In this document: positions 18,174 through 27,261 of the stretch, in pieces
Position numbering within the stretch: the first letter of the stretch is position 1
Layout of the letters: every line of letters starts with the position of its first letter
Source of the DNA: Massilibacteroides vaginae
Lineage (GTDB): Bacteria > Bacteroidota > Bacteroidia > Bacteroidales > Tannerellaceae
Direction of reading: 5' to 3'
Length of the DNA: 64,000 bases
Assembly: GCF_900178525.1 (NCBI RefSeq)
Contig: NZ_FXDJ01000006.1
Coordinates: forward strand, 124,001 to 188,000
The notes under the pieces: model-generated
What the model saw: only the letters and a program-made list of their open reading frames with translations
What the model was told of the DNA's origin: nothing
Databases searched by the model: none
Made by a program: the position numbers and the translations under genes

Positions 18174-18181
18174 CAAAATTA
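18174..18181 (-). promoter_or_regulatory. -7 box for the two-component system operon
   Basis: On the minus strand TAATTTTG matches TAnnTTTG and lies 27 bp upstream of the response regulator start. A TTTG further upstream is too close for a canonical -33 element. Confidence 0.45.
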
Positions 18182-18343
18182 ACGAAAGATTCTGACAAAT
18201 TTCTGGAATGCTGGTGTTATGTTTTAGGAAGCTGACCGTATCATTTTAATTTCAGCATTTATCTTGTACAATAAAAAGAATTATATTTATAGCGATATAG
18301 GAGGAATACAGGCAATGAATAAAGTTTTAACACCTAAAATAAT

Positions 18344-19498
18344 ATGATAAAAATACTGATACTAATTGATTCCTCAACTGAGTTCAGTCGTCGCTTTCTG
18401 ACCGGGCTTATTCGCTACTCCGAGCATCATGGCCCTTGGGATTTCTATCGTTTACCGGCTTATTATAAAACGCTTTATGGCGAAAAAGGTATTCTTGAAA
18501 AAATAAAAGACTGGCAAATAGATGCCGTTATTACGCAATGGGAATATGAGGAAATTGGTTTCTTGATCAAAGCTGATATTCCGGTTTTCACACAAAGTTA
18601 TAAAAATGAGATTTCCGCCTTTTCCAAAATAGGAGGTGATTATATCGGTGCCGGCATCATGGCAGCGCGTTTCTTTGCAAAGCGCAAGTTCCACAACTTC
18701 GCATTTTACGGAAACAAGGATTTTTTCTGGTCAAAACAAAGAGCTGAGGGTTTTAGACGGGAAGTAGAAAAACTGGGTGGCGATTATTTTTATTTCGAAT
18801 CAAAACAACTAAATGACGCTCAATGGAGTAGAAGTCATATTGAGTTAGACCGGTGGTTACTATCCCTGCCAAAACCTGTTGGTTTGCTTGCATGTGATGA
18901 TAATTTCGCATTGCAAATTTCTGAAATGTGTAAATTCAACAACATAAATATACCTAAAGAGTTATCTCTTCTTGGGGTTGATAATGATGAGTTAATCTGT
19001 AATTTATCCCATCCGTCCATCTCTTCTATTATAACTGATGATGAAAGAGGAGGATATAAAACAGGAGAAATGTTGCATCGATTAATCATGAATAAAGAGA
19101 ATATCCCTTTTAATATCATGATCGATCCTATTCGTATTAAGTTACGTCAATCTACCGAGAAATATAATATTGCCGATGAGTATATTTTACAAGTCGTTAA
19201 TTATATCGACGAGAATATAACCAGCAACTTTTCGGTCGATACCTTAACGCATGTCGTCCCTCTTTCGAGAAGAAGTTTAGAGATAAAATTCAAGAAAATT
19301 ATGGGCTGTTCCATTTATCAGTATATTTTAGACCACAAAATAGATTCTATTGCCGATATGCTGATTACAACCAATAAAAGTTTACTTGAAATAACCATTC
19401 ACATGGGTTTTAATGATGTGCGGAATGTATATCGTATTTTTAAGAAACACAAAGGTTACAGCCCTATAGAATTCAGAAAAAAATATGCAGAACTTTAA
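18344..19498 (+). CDS. XylR-like transcriptional regulator (LacI-type sensor plus AraC DNA-binding domain)
   Basis: 384 residues. Residues ~1-270 resemble a periplasmic-binding-protein fold of the LacI/XylR kind (signatures IGGDYIGAGIMAARFFAKR, LLACDDNFALQISEMCK, LLGVDNDELICNLSHPSISSI split along the chain). Residues ~280-384 form an AraC-type double helix-turn-helix ending in the family signature GFNDVRNVYRIFKKHKGYSPIEFR (in parts). Such hybrids bind a sugar and activate nearby catabolic genes. It lies ~290 bp upstream of the Gfo/Idh-isomerase pair in the same direction, so that pair is its likely target; it could also act on the identical pair at the right end of the window. Confidence 0.88.
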   Translation: MIKILILIDSSTEFSRRFLTGLIRYSEHHGPWDFYRLPAYYKTLYGEKGILEKIKDWQIDAVITQWEYEEIGFLIKADIPVFTQSYKNEISAFSKIGGDYIGAGIMAARFFAKRKFHNFAFYGNKDFFWSKQRAEGFRREVEKLGGDYFYFESKQLNDAQWSRSHIELDRWLLSLPKPVGLLACDDNFALQISEMCKFNNINIPKELSLLGVDNDELICNLSHPSISSIITDDERGGYKTGEMLHRLIMNKENIPFNIMIDPIRIKLRQSTEKYNIADEYILQVVNYIDENITSNFSVDTLTHVVPLSRRSLEIKFKKIMGCSIYQYILDHKIDSIADMLITTNKSLLEITIHMGFNDVRNVYRIFKKHKGYSPIEFRKKYAEL

Positions 19499-19772
19499 AA
19501 ACGCTACTAATTTCATTTTCTGACAATTAAAAAGACAACTATGTTAGACTTTATTTGTATTTTGCGCAAAATATCATTTTTTATTCGTAAACTATCTCAT
19601 TTAAAGCAATAATAAGTATTTGCTTTGTTTTTATTTGAGATCAATATAAGTTGACCTATATATATCGATAATATTTCTGTTCTCTAAAAGGCTACTGTAA
19701 TATTATCCACATTTCAACTCTGAATTATAAGACCAATACGCTTTTTGCTATAACACGACTAATAGCTGTTAT

Positions 19773-22031
19773 TAACTTTAAATCAAAATAGTATGAAGTT
19801 TTCAAGAAGAAATTTTATTAAAACGGCAGGTGTAGCCACTGTTGGCACGCTTATTCCTAAAAGTACGATTTTAGCATCCGAATCGGCCTGGTCGGCCAAT
19901 AGCAATACGCTAAAAGTTGGGTTGATAGGTTGTGGCGGACGTGGCACGGGCGCGGCAGAAGAGGCGCTGAATGCCGATCCCAATGTTGTGCTGACTGCCA
20001 TGGCTGATGCTTTCGGTGATCAGCTGGACGCTTCTTATAAGAAGTTGAAAGGGAAAATGGCGCAGAAGGTACAGGTGCCGGACAATAAGAAATTCGTAGG
20101 TCTGGATGCTTATCAGAAGCTGATTGATTCGGATGTTGATGTTGTTCTTTTGGCAGCTCCTCCCGCTTTTCGCCCAATGCATCTTGAAGCCGCGGTAAAT
20201 GCGGGAAAACACATTTTCTGTGAGAAACCGTTTGCCGTAGATGGTCCCGGTTTGCGTAGGGTAATTATGGCGGCTCAAAAGGCAAGAGAAAAATCGCTGT
20301 CGTTAGTCTCCGGTTTTTGCTGGAGATATCACCTCCCCAAAAGAGAAACGTTTGGCCGGGTTCTAAATGGACAAATCGGAGAAATCCTTTCGGCCGAGGC
20401 AACTTACAATACCGGCGAACTTTGGTCTAAAGATCGTCAGAATGGCTGGTCGGACTTTGAGTATCAGCTACGGAACTGGTTGTATTACAACTGGCTTTCG
20501 GGCGATCACATCATAGAGCAGGCCATACATAGCCTTGATATGTTGCAGTGGGGAATGGGCGACGCCATGCCTATTCGGGTCAGCGGTACCGGAGGAAGAC
20601 AAAAAAGGGTGGATCCTAAATTCGGTAATGTCTATGATCACTTTGCGGTTACTTACGAATATTCAAATGGGGCAAAAGCTTACTTCTCTTGTCGCCAGCA
20701 GACAAACACCGCTCCTTCGTATGCCGTGGAGCTAACCGGAAAAGACGGTAAATGTATTGTGGATTGCCGTACCGGACTGCACGAAATAAAAGGAAAAAAT
20801 CCTTGGGTATATGCCGACGAAACCAAGTTTACGGACGAAAACGCGTACCAGCGTTCGAAAGTCCGGAGCATGTATCAACAGGAACACGATGAACTGTTCG
20901 CTTCTATCAGAGACAATAGGCCGATCAATGACGGCGACTGGATGACGCGCTCTAACTTAGTGGCTCTTGCCGGAAGAATGGCCGGTTACACCGGTCAGAC
21001 CATCTCTTGTGAACAAGCACTTTGCTCATTGGAAACCCTGTTTCCTGAGAATGTATCATGGGACACAAAGCATACTATTCCAATTGCCATTCCGGGCATA
21101 ACTCAATTAAAATAAGTATATGGAACGAAGAAATTTTATAAAATCAGCTGCTGTTTTATCCGGATTGTCTGTCGTCCCGTCTTTTGTTACAGCCTCAACA
21201 GAAGAGACGCAGATCATCAATCAGAAGAAACTTAAAAAAGGCTTGGGGTATGGCATGATAAAAGAAGATATCCCGCTTCTCGATAAGTTTAAAATGGTAA
21301 AAGATCTCGGTTTTGACGGAATCGAATTTAATGCGCCCGTTGAGATACCGATAAAAGAGCTGTTGGACGCAAAAGCTAAAACGGGGATTGAATTGCCCAG
21401 CGTGGTGAACAAGGACCACTGGTCTAAACCCCTTTCCCATCCTGATCCGAAAGTAAGACAGGAATGCATTGATTCGGTTGCTAAGTCGTTGGAGGAAGTA
21501 AAAGCGCTTGGCGGAGATACCGTATTGGTCGTTCCGGGCGTTGTAAACGAAACAATTCCCTATGAGCAAGCCTACAACACCGCCTTGGAATCCATTCGAA
21601 AACTCATTCCGGCGGTCGAAAAAACAGGTATGTATATCGGTCTGGAGAATGTATGGAGCAACTTTATACTAAGTCCCGTTGAAGCCCGCCGCTTTGTTGA
21701 TGAAATAAATCACCCGCTGATAGGTTGGTATTTTGACATCGGAAACATCTTGCGTTACGGTTGGCCGGAGCACTGGATTGAAACACTAAATTCCAGAATA
21801 GTAAAACTTCACATCAAGGAATTTAGTCGCGAAGCCATGAATAAAAAAGGCCTTTGGGAAGGATTTAACGTCGAACTCCTCGAAGGAGACAACAACTGGC
21901 CGGTAGTAATGAAGGCAGTAAGCAAGATAAACTACACCGGAGGATGGGTTACAGCCGAAGTAGGCGGAGGAGACAGAAACCACCTAAAGAAAATCTCAGA
22001 ACAAATGGATCGCATTTTTGCTTATTATAAG
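19773..22031 (+). repeat. Long inverted repeat, copy A (Gfo/Idh-isomerase pair)
   Basis: This segment recurs in inverted orientation at 61742-64000 (x maps to 83773 minus x). The encoded proteins are identical. By eye the differences are T at 19918 versus C on the other copy (silent, Val GTT/GTC) and the last sense codon (AAG versus AAA), which is where similarity stops. On the other side identity continues up to the window end, so the real left boundary of the repeat may lie before 19773. Confidence 0.95.
19793..21115 (+). CDS. Tat-exported Gfo/Idh/MocA-family oxidoreductase (copy A)
   Basis: 440 residues, an NAD(P)-dependent oxidoreductase acting on sugars or their derivatives. The N-terminus SRRNFIKTAGVATVGTL is a twin-arginine signal, so the folded enzyme is probably sent to the periplasm. 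The Rossmann motif GLIGCGGRGTGAAEEA (~43-58) and the conserved EKPFAVD with the family's catalytic-type Lys are present. The isomerase gene starts 4 bp after the stop codon. An identical protein is encoded at 62658-63980 in inverse orientation. The substrate is unknown; the adjacent XylR-like regulator points to sugar use. Confidence 0.92.
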   Translation: MKFSRRNFIKTAGVATVGTLIPKSTILASESAWSANSNTLKVGLIGCGGRGTGAAEEALNADPNVVLTAMADAFGDQLDASYKKLKGKMAQKVQVPDNKKFVGLDAYQKLIDSDVDVVLLAAPPAFRPMHLEAAVNAGKHIFCEKPFAVDGPGLRRVIMAAQKAREKSLSLVSGFCWRYHLPKRETFGRVLNGQIGEILSAEATYNTGELWSKDRQNGWSDFEYQLRNWLYYNWLSGDHIIEQAIHSLDMLQWGMGDAMPIRVSGTGGRQKRVDPKFGNVYDHFAVTYEYSNGAKAYFSCRQQTNTAPSYAVELTGKDGKCIVDCRTGLHEIKGKNPWVYADETKFTDENAYQRSKVRSMYQQEHDELFASIRDNRPINDGDWMTRSNLVALAGRMAGYTGQTISCEQALCSLETLFPENVSWDTKHTIPIAIPGITQLK

Positions 22032-22034
22032 TAG
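21120..22034 (+). CDS. Tat-exported sugar phosphate isomerase/epimerase-like protein (copy A)
   Basis: 304 residues of the xylose-isomerase-like TIM-barrel family (AP endonuclease family 2 fold; hydroxypyruvate isomerase-like). A twin-arginine signal is present (ERRNFIKSAAVLSGL). Metal-ligand type motifs are seen: GLENVWSNFIL (Glu), WYFDIGNILRYG (Asp), KLHIKEFSRE (His) and a final TAEVGGGD (Glu). It is coupled with the Gfo/Idh gene 4 bp upstream; such pairs usually interconvert keto and hydroxy sugars outside the cytoplasm in Bacteroidales. An identical protein is encoded at 61739-62653. Confidence 0.9.
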   Translation: MERRNFIKSAAVLSGLSVVPSFVTASTEETQIINQKKLKKGLGYGMIKEDIPLLDKFKMVKDLGFDGIEFNAPVEIPIKELLDAKAKTGIELPSVVNKDHWSKPLSHPDPKVRQECIDSVAKSLEEVKALGGDTVLVVPGVVNETIPYEQAYNTALESIRKLIPAVEKTGMYIGLENVWSNFILSPVEARRFVDEINHPLIGWYFDIGNILRYGWPEHWIETLNSRIVKLHIKEFSREAMNKKGLWEGFNVELLEGDNNWPVVMKAVSKINYTGGWVTAEVGGGDRNHLKKISEQMDRIFAYYK

Positions 22035-22041
22035 CAGACAA

Positions 22042-22083
22042 AAAAAGGGAGACTATCGAATTAATCGAAGAGCCTCCCTTTTC
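22042..22083. terminator. Bidirectional terminator between the isomerase and rpmA
   Basis: AAAAGGGAG pairs with CTCCCTTTT around a loop containing the smaller inverted pair TCGAATTAATCGA; T- or A-runs flank both sides. It separates convergent genes at 22034 and 22099. Confidence 0.85.
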
Positions 22084-22098
22084 ATTGTAAATCTTATA

Positions 22099-22356
22099 TT
22101 ATGCTTCAGCTTTAACTGAAACGAAAGATCTGTTTTCTTTTCCTTTGCTGAATACAACAACTCCATCAGTCAAAGCAAACAAAGTATGGTCTTTACCGAT
22201 ACCTACGTTTGTGCCCGGATGATGAACAGTTCCTCTTTGGCGAACCAAAATGTTACCTGCTTTTGCTACTTCTCCACCAAAAAGTTTTACTCCTAAACGT
22301 TTGCTATGCGATTCACGGCCGTTCTTTGAACTACCAACGCCTTTCTTATGTGCCAT
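22099..22356 (-). CDS. rpmA: 50S ribosomal protein bL27
   Basis: 85 residues, the usual length. It begins [20 protein letters not shown] and contains the conserved [17 protein letters not shown] and [17 protein letters not shown] segments. The basic N-terminal tail reaches the peptidyl-transferase centre of the large subunit. The gene follows rplU by 23 bp in the standard rplU-rpmA operon order. Confidence 0.99.
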   Translation of the reverse strand: MAHKKGVGSSKNGRESHSKRLGVKLFGGEVAKAGNILVRQRGTVHHPGTNVGIGKDHTLFALTDGVVVFSKGKENRSFVSVKAEA

Positions 22357-22379
22357 TTCTTTTTAAGTCTTTTAAAATG

Positions 22380-22697
22380 TTAAGCAACAATTTCTTTAAT
22401 ACTCACTTCTGTAAACTGTTGACGGTGACCGTTCAGTTTACGGTGTCCTTTTCTTCTCTTTTTGTGGAAGATCAACACTTTGTCACCCTTCACTAATGGA
22501 GAAAGTACTTCACATACTACTTTTGCTCCTTCAACTGTAGGCGCTCCTACTTTTACCGCTCCGTCATTGTCAACCAATAACACGCGATCAAACTCAACAA
22601 CAGCTCCGCTTTCCGCATTCTGGATGTGGTGAACGAATAATTTCTTTCCTTGTTCAGCTTTGAACTGCTGTCCGTTAATTTCTACGATTACGTACAT
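22380..22697 (-). CDS. rplU: 50S ribosomal protein bL21
   Basis: 105 residues of normal length beginning [19 protein letters not shown], with the C-terminal family signature [19 protein letters not shown]. It binds 23S rRNA in the large subunit. First gene of the rplU-rpmA operon; a -7 box and a leader hairpin lie upstream. Confidence 0.99.
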   Translation of the reverse strand: MYVIVEINGQQFKAEQGKKLFVHHIQNAESGAVVEFDRVLLVDNDGAVKVGAPTVEGAKVVCEVLSPLVKGDKVLIFHKKRRKGHRKLNGHRQQFTEVSIKEIVA

Positions 22698-22726
22698 CTG
22701 TCTTATAATTAATACAGGTTATGTCC

Positions 22727-22788
22727 CGGGGGTGGATGCATTTGTGTATCGCTTATTTACCCCCTGCGGAATTCAGAGTGCAAAAATA
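22727..22788 (-). promoter_or_regulatory. rplU promoter -7 box and leader hairpin
   Basis: On the minus strand TATTTTTG (22781-22788) matches TAnnTTTG. Downstream in the ~75-base leader, GGGGGT pairs with ACCCCC (about 22729-22764) around a 24-base loop. Autoregulatory leaders are common for ribosomal protein operons, so this is a candidate; no specific ligand site can be seen. Confidence 0.4.
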
Positions 22789-22863
22789 GACCTTATTTAC
22801 AAAATACACAAGTCTTTAGCCTGTTTTTGTCGTTTTTGCACCCTGTTTTAATAGTATTAAGTC

Positions 22864-23038
22864 CCTGTTTAAATTTTCCGAAGAATAATATTATGTTGTT
22901 GTTTCGTCCTGTTTTGAGTTTCTTTTCGGTCTATTCCCTTGTTTTATTTCGTCACATAGCCCGCTATGCTCCTCTTCAAAACAAGAAAATATCCTCGAAA
23001 ACAATTCTCAAAACAACAACGAGCAAAATTTAAACAGG
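22864..23038. repeat. Palindromic intergenic element (~175 bp)
   Basis: The ends are perfect 14-bp inverted repeats, CCTGTTTAAATTTT (22864-22877) and AAAATTTAAACAGG (23025-23038). Further inverted matches lie inside (TGTTGTTGTTT against AAACAACAAC; TGTTTTGAG against CTCAAAAC) and the centre is CATAGC-CC-GCTATG. It fills most of the 343-bp gap between rplU and the beta-galactosidase gene and looks like a dispersed MITE-like or REP-like unit. Only one copy was seen in this window. Confidence 0.6.
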
Positions 23039-23040
23039 CT

Positions 23041-26000
23041 CTAATTGTATTTATATTTCGCTTTGTCTGCGGCTGAATGTTCATTATCTACAGGAATCAA
23101 CGTGAATCCCCAGTTGTATTCTTTATTTGCAGGTAATGCATAGGCCGGTTCAGGACGAGCTCCCCAGCTATTATAACCGGCTACTCCTTGTTGTTTATAA
23201 TCCACACATACTTCTACAAAATCACGTGGGTTTATATCGTTAATATGATGCATACGTCGCAACACGTTTTTAGCTGCTGCTTCATCATGATTCGCGATTT
23301 CTTCCGGTGAAAAGTTATTCCACTGACGGGAATGGGGTAAGGCTTCTTCTGAATCAAAATCTTCAATGGTATTTCTCAGGGCATTAAAGCCTATTGTTTC
23401 GTCCGCTTTTATCATCAGCCCTTTGCCTTTTCCCGTGGTTAATGAAACCCAGCGTGTATCAGTACGGTGGCCATTTTCCTGTGGACGAACATAGGCTACA
23501 TACATATCTTCCGCGGTGGTTTTATATAAGCCAACTTTTGTTCCGGCATTTCTATCCCAGTAATTTTCCTCCGGACCACGTCCTAAATACTGAACAGAGT
23601 TCATAGTTACCGGCATACGAAAACGCACACCGATACGAGGTACATTCAACTTAGATGATGCTTTACGTGCCTCATCATTGCCCGGCGTAAAGGTTGCCGT
23701 ACGCGTAGCTTCTGAAACTTCAGTTTGAGCTGCATCCATCTCGGTTGAGGTAAAGCGGGCTGCCACATGCACTACACCACTCGGATATATCTTGTAAGTA
23801 ACAATATACAGGTTTCCGGCCGGCAATAAGTACGTGCTACTTAAGAATGCATTGTCATCAACAACCTCAACTTTCGCATCGGTAACATTAAAACTCTTGC
23901 TGCTTTGTTTCCAGATTTGCAGACGCTTGGGCATACCGTTTCCGTAATCATTATCATTCGGACCACGCCAGAAGTTCGGTTGAATACCGAAACCTTCAGC
24001 AAAGTATTCAGTTCCGCCTACTTTATAAGAGGTAACTAAACCCGTTTTTTTGTCAAATACAAAGTTTACTTTTGAAGAATTCACTTTCAATAAATCTCCC
24101 TCAGTAGATGCCACAAGCTTAGGGCCACGTGTTTTATAAGCTACCTCTTCTCCCTTTAGTGATAATTGAAACTGATCGTAGGCGATTTCGTGTCCGGCAG
24201 GAATCAGAGCATCAGCCACAGTTGTTTTCACACTGAAGTTAACGAAGTATTCTACTCCTGCCTGAGCTTTTAATCCGGCAACAGGGATCGTAACCTCTTC
24301 AGAAGCCTGAGGAGCCAGATTTAGCGGAAGTCTGCCGTTTTTCAATTCTTTTCCATCTCCGAGAATCCGGTAAGAAATGGCATACTTATTACTTGGGGTA
24401 AAATAAAAACGATTTGTAATACGGAAAATACCACGATCTACATCAACAGCATCAAAACCAAAGTTCTGATGTGAATATTTTACTTCTGTCAGTCCCGGAT
24501 GCGGAACCCTGTCCGGTCCGACTACACCATTACAGGCAAAATTACCATCACTTGGTTCGTTTACGCCATAGTCACCTCCGTATGTATAATACAAACGTCC
24601 TTTATCATCGATCTCTTCAAAAGCCTGGTCTACCCAATCCCATAGGAAACCTCCCTGCAGATTAGGGTATTTATAAATTTCTTTCCATTGATCCCATAAG
24701 TTGCCCGATGAGTTGCCCATTGAATGCGAATACTCTGAAGGCACAATCGGACGATCACTACCTTCTGCACCAATTTTAGCAAGCCATTCAGCCCCCGGAT
24801 ACTGCGGTACATACATATCTGTATTCCATTCCCAAAGAGCTCGTTCGTAACAAACCGGACGATTCATCAGCTGTTTATCCTTGTCTTTTAGTAACAAATA
24901 CGCCTGGTAGAAGTTGTATCCGTTACCTGCTTCATTCCCTAAAGAAAAAATAGTAACAGACGCATGGTTTTTGTTACGCTCAAACATATTGGTCACACGA
25001 TGTAAATGAGGTTTCAGCCATTCCGGGTTATTTCCTAAAGAGTTGCCCTTGCTCAGGTTGTAATACATGCCATGAGATTCTATATTCGCTTCATCATAAA
25101 CATAAAGACCGAACTCATCACACAGTTCATAAAAACGACGTGCCTGCGGATAATGGCTCAAACGAACAGCGTTAAGATTATGTTGCTTCATAAGCTGAAA
25201 GTCTTTACGCATCAGTTCTTCTGAAACATAACGCCCTGTCTTCGGATCGTGCTCGTGAATATTTGTTCCTTTTAATTTAATGGCTTGTCCATTAACCATA
25301 AATACGGTATAAGGTTTTCCATTTCCGCTGATCTGATCAATTTCCTTAATTTCTATTTTCCGGAATCCAACACGGAAAGGTACTACTTCAACGATTTGAT
25401 TATCTACTTTGATTGTCATTAACAGGCTGTAGAGATTCGGCGTTTCAGAAGTCCATTTGTTTACTTCAGGAATGAGTTGCTCAAATGAAGCCCGTTGAAC
25501 AGCATCTCCATTTATCCAAACGGATTCTTCTTGCTGACCAATTACTCGTTTTTGTTTATCAAGTAATTCATAGCTTACTTTAATTTCTTTGGTTTCCGTT
25601 GTATGGTTTTTCACATCTACGCCCAGTTTAAAGATACCATCCTTATACTGCTCATCCAATGTGGAAACAATACGGAAATCTTTTACGGCAACTTTTGGTT
25701 GGGAATACAGTATAACATCTCTTTCTATTCCGCTTACTCGCCACATGTCCTGGCATTCAAGATAGGAACCGGTACTCCAACGGAATATTTTCAGCGCCAA
25801 TTCGTTTTTCCCCGGACGCAGATAAGGATTCAACAAAAAGTCTGCTGGATTTTTAGAGTCTTCACTGTAACCGATTTCTTTTCCATTCAGGTAAACGTAA
25901 AGTCCGTTTTTAGCTCCTCCAACCTGAAGATAAATATCGCGTCCGTCCCATTCAGCAGGCACTTCGATGTCTCTACGGTAAACACCCACCGGGTTCGCTT

Positions 26001-26427
26001 CGGGTAATAACGGAGGCTCCGGATTGCGTGCCTTAAATTCATACCCGTGATTCACATAAACAGCGGCGCCATAACCTTGACGCTCCCAGTTTCCGGGTAC
26101 AACAATATTATCCCATGAGGATATGTTGAGTCCATCCTCGGTTGCGTTCGCCGGTAATTTCTTGTAGCCATCTACATAAAGGAATTTCCATGTTCCGTTA
26201 AGAGACATGTAAAAAGGACTCTCTTCAAACGATTTTGATAAGGCGGAATTACGATCCGGGTAGCTCATAAATGAAGTTCGTGGCTCTTCTTTATTCACCT
26301 CTACGGTTTGTATGTCTTGCCAATAAGGTTTAGGCTGAATACCTTCATTTGCTAAGGCAGCAGGGTTTTGGACAAGACAGGTGACGAAGAGTCCTGTCAA
26401 CAATAATTTTTTTGCTGAGTTTTTCAT
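23041..26427 (-). CDS. GH2 beta-galactosidase (LacZ-type), exported
   Basis: 1128 residues with a signal peptide (about 1-26, ...PAALAN), so periplasmic. Order: jelly-roll sugar-binding domain (~80-260), two Ig-like domains flanking the TIM barrel (~370-660), then the LacZ-specific small-chain domain (~800-1110). The acid/base Glu499 lies in SLGNEAGNGYN and the nucleophile Glu565 in VPSEYSHSMGN, matching the NEAG and CEYAHAMGN motifs of LacZ. It hydrolyses terminal beta-galactosides. A monocistronic-looking gene: the next upstream gene (DUF3332) has its own terminator. Confidence 0.93.
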   Translation of the reverse strand: MKNSAKKLLLTGLFVTCLVQNPAALANEGIQPKPYWQDIQTVEVNKEEPRTSFMSYPDRNSALSKSFEESPFYMSLNGTWKFLYVDGYKKLPANATEDGLNISSWDNIVVPGNWERQGYGAAVYVNHGYEFKARNPEPPLLPEANPVGVYRRDIEVPAEWDGRDIYLQVGGAKNGLYVYLNGKEIGYSEDSKNPADFLLNPYLRPGKNELALKIFRWSTGSYLECQDMWRVSGIERDVILYSQPKVAVKDFRIVSTLDEQYKDGIFKLGVDVKNHTTETKEIKVSYELLDKQKRVIGQQEESVWINGDAVQRASFEQLIPEVNKWTSETPNLYSLLMTIKVDNQIVEVVPFRVGFRKIEIKEIDQISGNGKPYTVFMVNGQAIKLKGTNIHEHDPKTGRYVSEELMRKDFQLMKQHNLNAVRLSHYPQARRFYELCDEFGLYVYDEANIESHGMYYNLSKGNSLGNNPEWLKPHLHRVTNMFERNKNHASVTIFSLGNEAGNGYNFYQAYLLLKDKDKQLMNRPVCYERALWEWNTDMYVPQYPGAEWLAKIGAEGSDRPIVPSEYSHSMGNSSGNLWDQWKEIYKYPNLQGGFLWDWVDQAFEEIDDKGRLYYTYGGDYGVNEPSDGNFACNGVVGPDRVPHPGLTEVKYSHQNFGFDAVDVDRGIFRITNRFYFTPSNKYAISYRILGDGKELKNGRLPLNLAPQASEEVTIPVAGLKAQAGVEYFVNFSVKTTVADALIPAGHEIAYDQFQLSLKGEEVAYKTRGPKLVASTEGDLLKVNSSKVNFVFDKKTGLVTSYKVGGTEYFAEGFGIQPNFWRGPNDNDYGNGMPKRLQIWKQSSKSFNVTDAKVEVVDDNAFLSSTYLLPAGNLYIVTYKIYPSGVVHVAARFTSTEMDAAQTEVSEATRTATFTPGNDEARKASSKLNVPRIGVRFRMPVTMNSVQYLGRGPEENYWDRNAGTKVGLYKTTAEDMYVAYVRPQENGHRTDTRWVSLTTGKGKGLMIKADETIGFNALRNTIEDFDSEEALPHSRQWNNFSPEEIANHDEAAAKNVLRRMHHINDINPRDFVEVCVDYKQQGVAGYNSWGARPEPAYALPANKEYNWGFTLIPVDNEHSAADKAKYKYN

Positions 26428-26460
26428 GTTTTGTTTAGTATTTAAAATGGCGATTAAGTA

Positions 26461-26498
26461 TAAAAAGCAGAGACTCCTTTTGAAAGTAAAGGAGTCTC
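26461..26498 (-). terminator. Terminator of the DUF3332 gene
   Basis: An 11-bp perfect stem GAGACTCCTTT (26470-26480) / AAAGGAGTCTC (26488-26498) has a 7-base loop and, on the minus strand, is followed by TGCTTTTTATA. Confidence 0.85.
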
Positions 26499-26511
26499 CT
26501 ATTTGGTTAAA

Positions 26512-27066
26512 TTAACGTGCAGCATAAAAAGAAGCATGCTGAACAACTTGTTGGAAAGCGAGAACGCCTGCCTGACTAAGTTCAACTTCCATGCTTTGTC
26601 CATCTGAAAGGAACATAACTACTTTGTCGTTATCTTTAAACTCGAGTAGCTTATGAGTTTCGCCTTCAGCTTCTACATTCCAGCTATTATCTTCTTTGTT
26701 ATAAACTAATTCTACAGAAGTTTCTTCTCCTTCTTTCTGAATACTGTAACCATCCGCTTTTGTTTCAATAGCGTAAGTTCCTTCATTTGTTTCAATGGTT
26801 TTCACAGCGCCGACATCTGCTACAGGGTTACTACCACTCCAGAATTCAATTGAGTTAATAACCAATATATCCGCCATTACAGCAATAGGATAAACGGGTA
26901 CAATGTGAAACGCGATAAAGACTAATTCGTTTACAAATTTTGAATCTACGCCTCTATTCCAATCAAGTAGCTTGTTTGTCAAGCCAAATGAACCGATACA
27001 TGATGTAAACATAAGGCTACTTGCCAGTGTAGCAGCCATTAATAGATTAAAACTTCTCTTCTTCAT
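26512..27066 (-). CDS. DUF3332 family lipoprotein
   Basis: 184 residues with a lipoprotein signal and lipobox Cys23 (MFTSC). The segment GSFGLTNKLLDWN followed by VNELVFIAFHIVPVYPIAVMADILVINSIEFWSG (in parts) is the DUF3332 hallmark and includes a hydrophobic stretch that may insert in a membrane. The C-terminal part is a small beta-rich domain. Function is not established for this family. Single gene with its own terminator. Confidence 0.85.
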   Translation of the reverse strand: MKKRSFNLLMAATLASSLMFTSCIGSFGLTNKLLDWNRGVDSKFVNELVFIAFHIVPVYPIAVMADILVINSIEFWSGSNPVADVGAVKTIETNEGTYAIETKADGYSIQKEGEETSVELVYNKEDNSWNVEAEGETHKLLEFKDNDKVVMFLSDGQSMEVELSQAGVLAFQQVVQHASFYAAR

Positions 27067-27261
27067 AAGAATAAATTTATTTAAACAAGTATTAATAATA
27101 TTATGGCGAAGATAAAAACTTTCAAAGAGATATGATACTTTTTCTCGTTTAATTGTGCATAAATGTCATTTTTTCACGGTGTTAACAGAAATATTTTGCA
27201 TTTTTTTCAATGGAATTCTACGGATCGGCTTTCTTTCGACAGGGCAAGAGTTGATGTTGTT

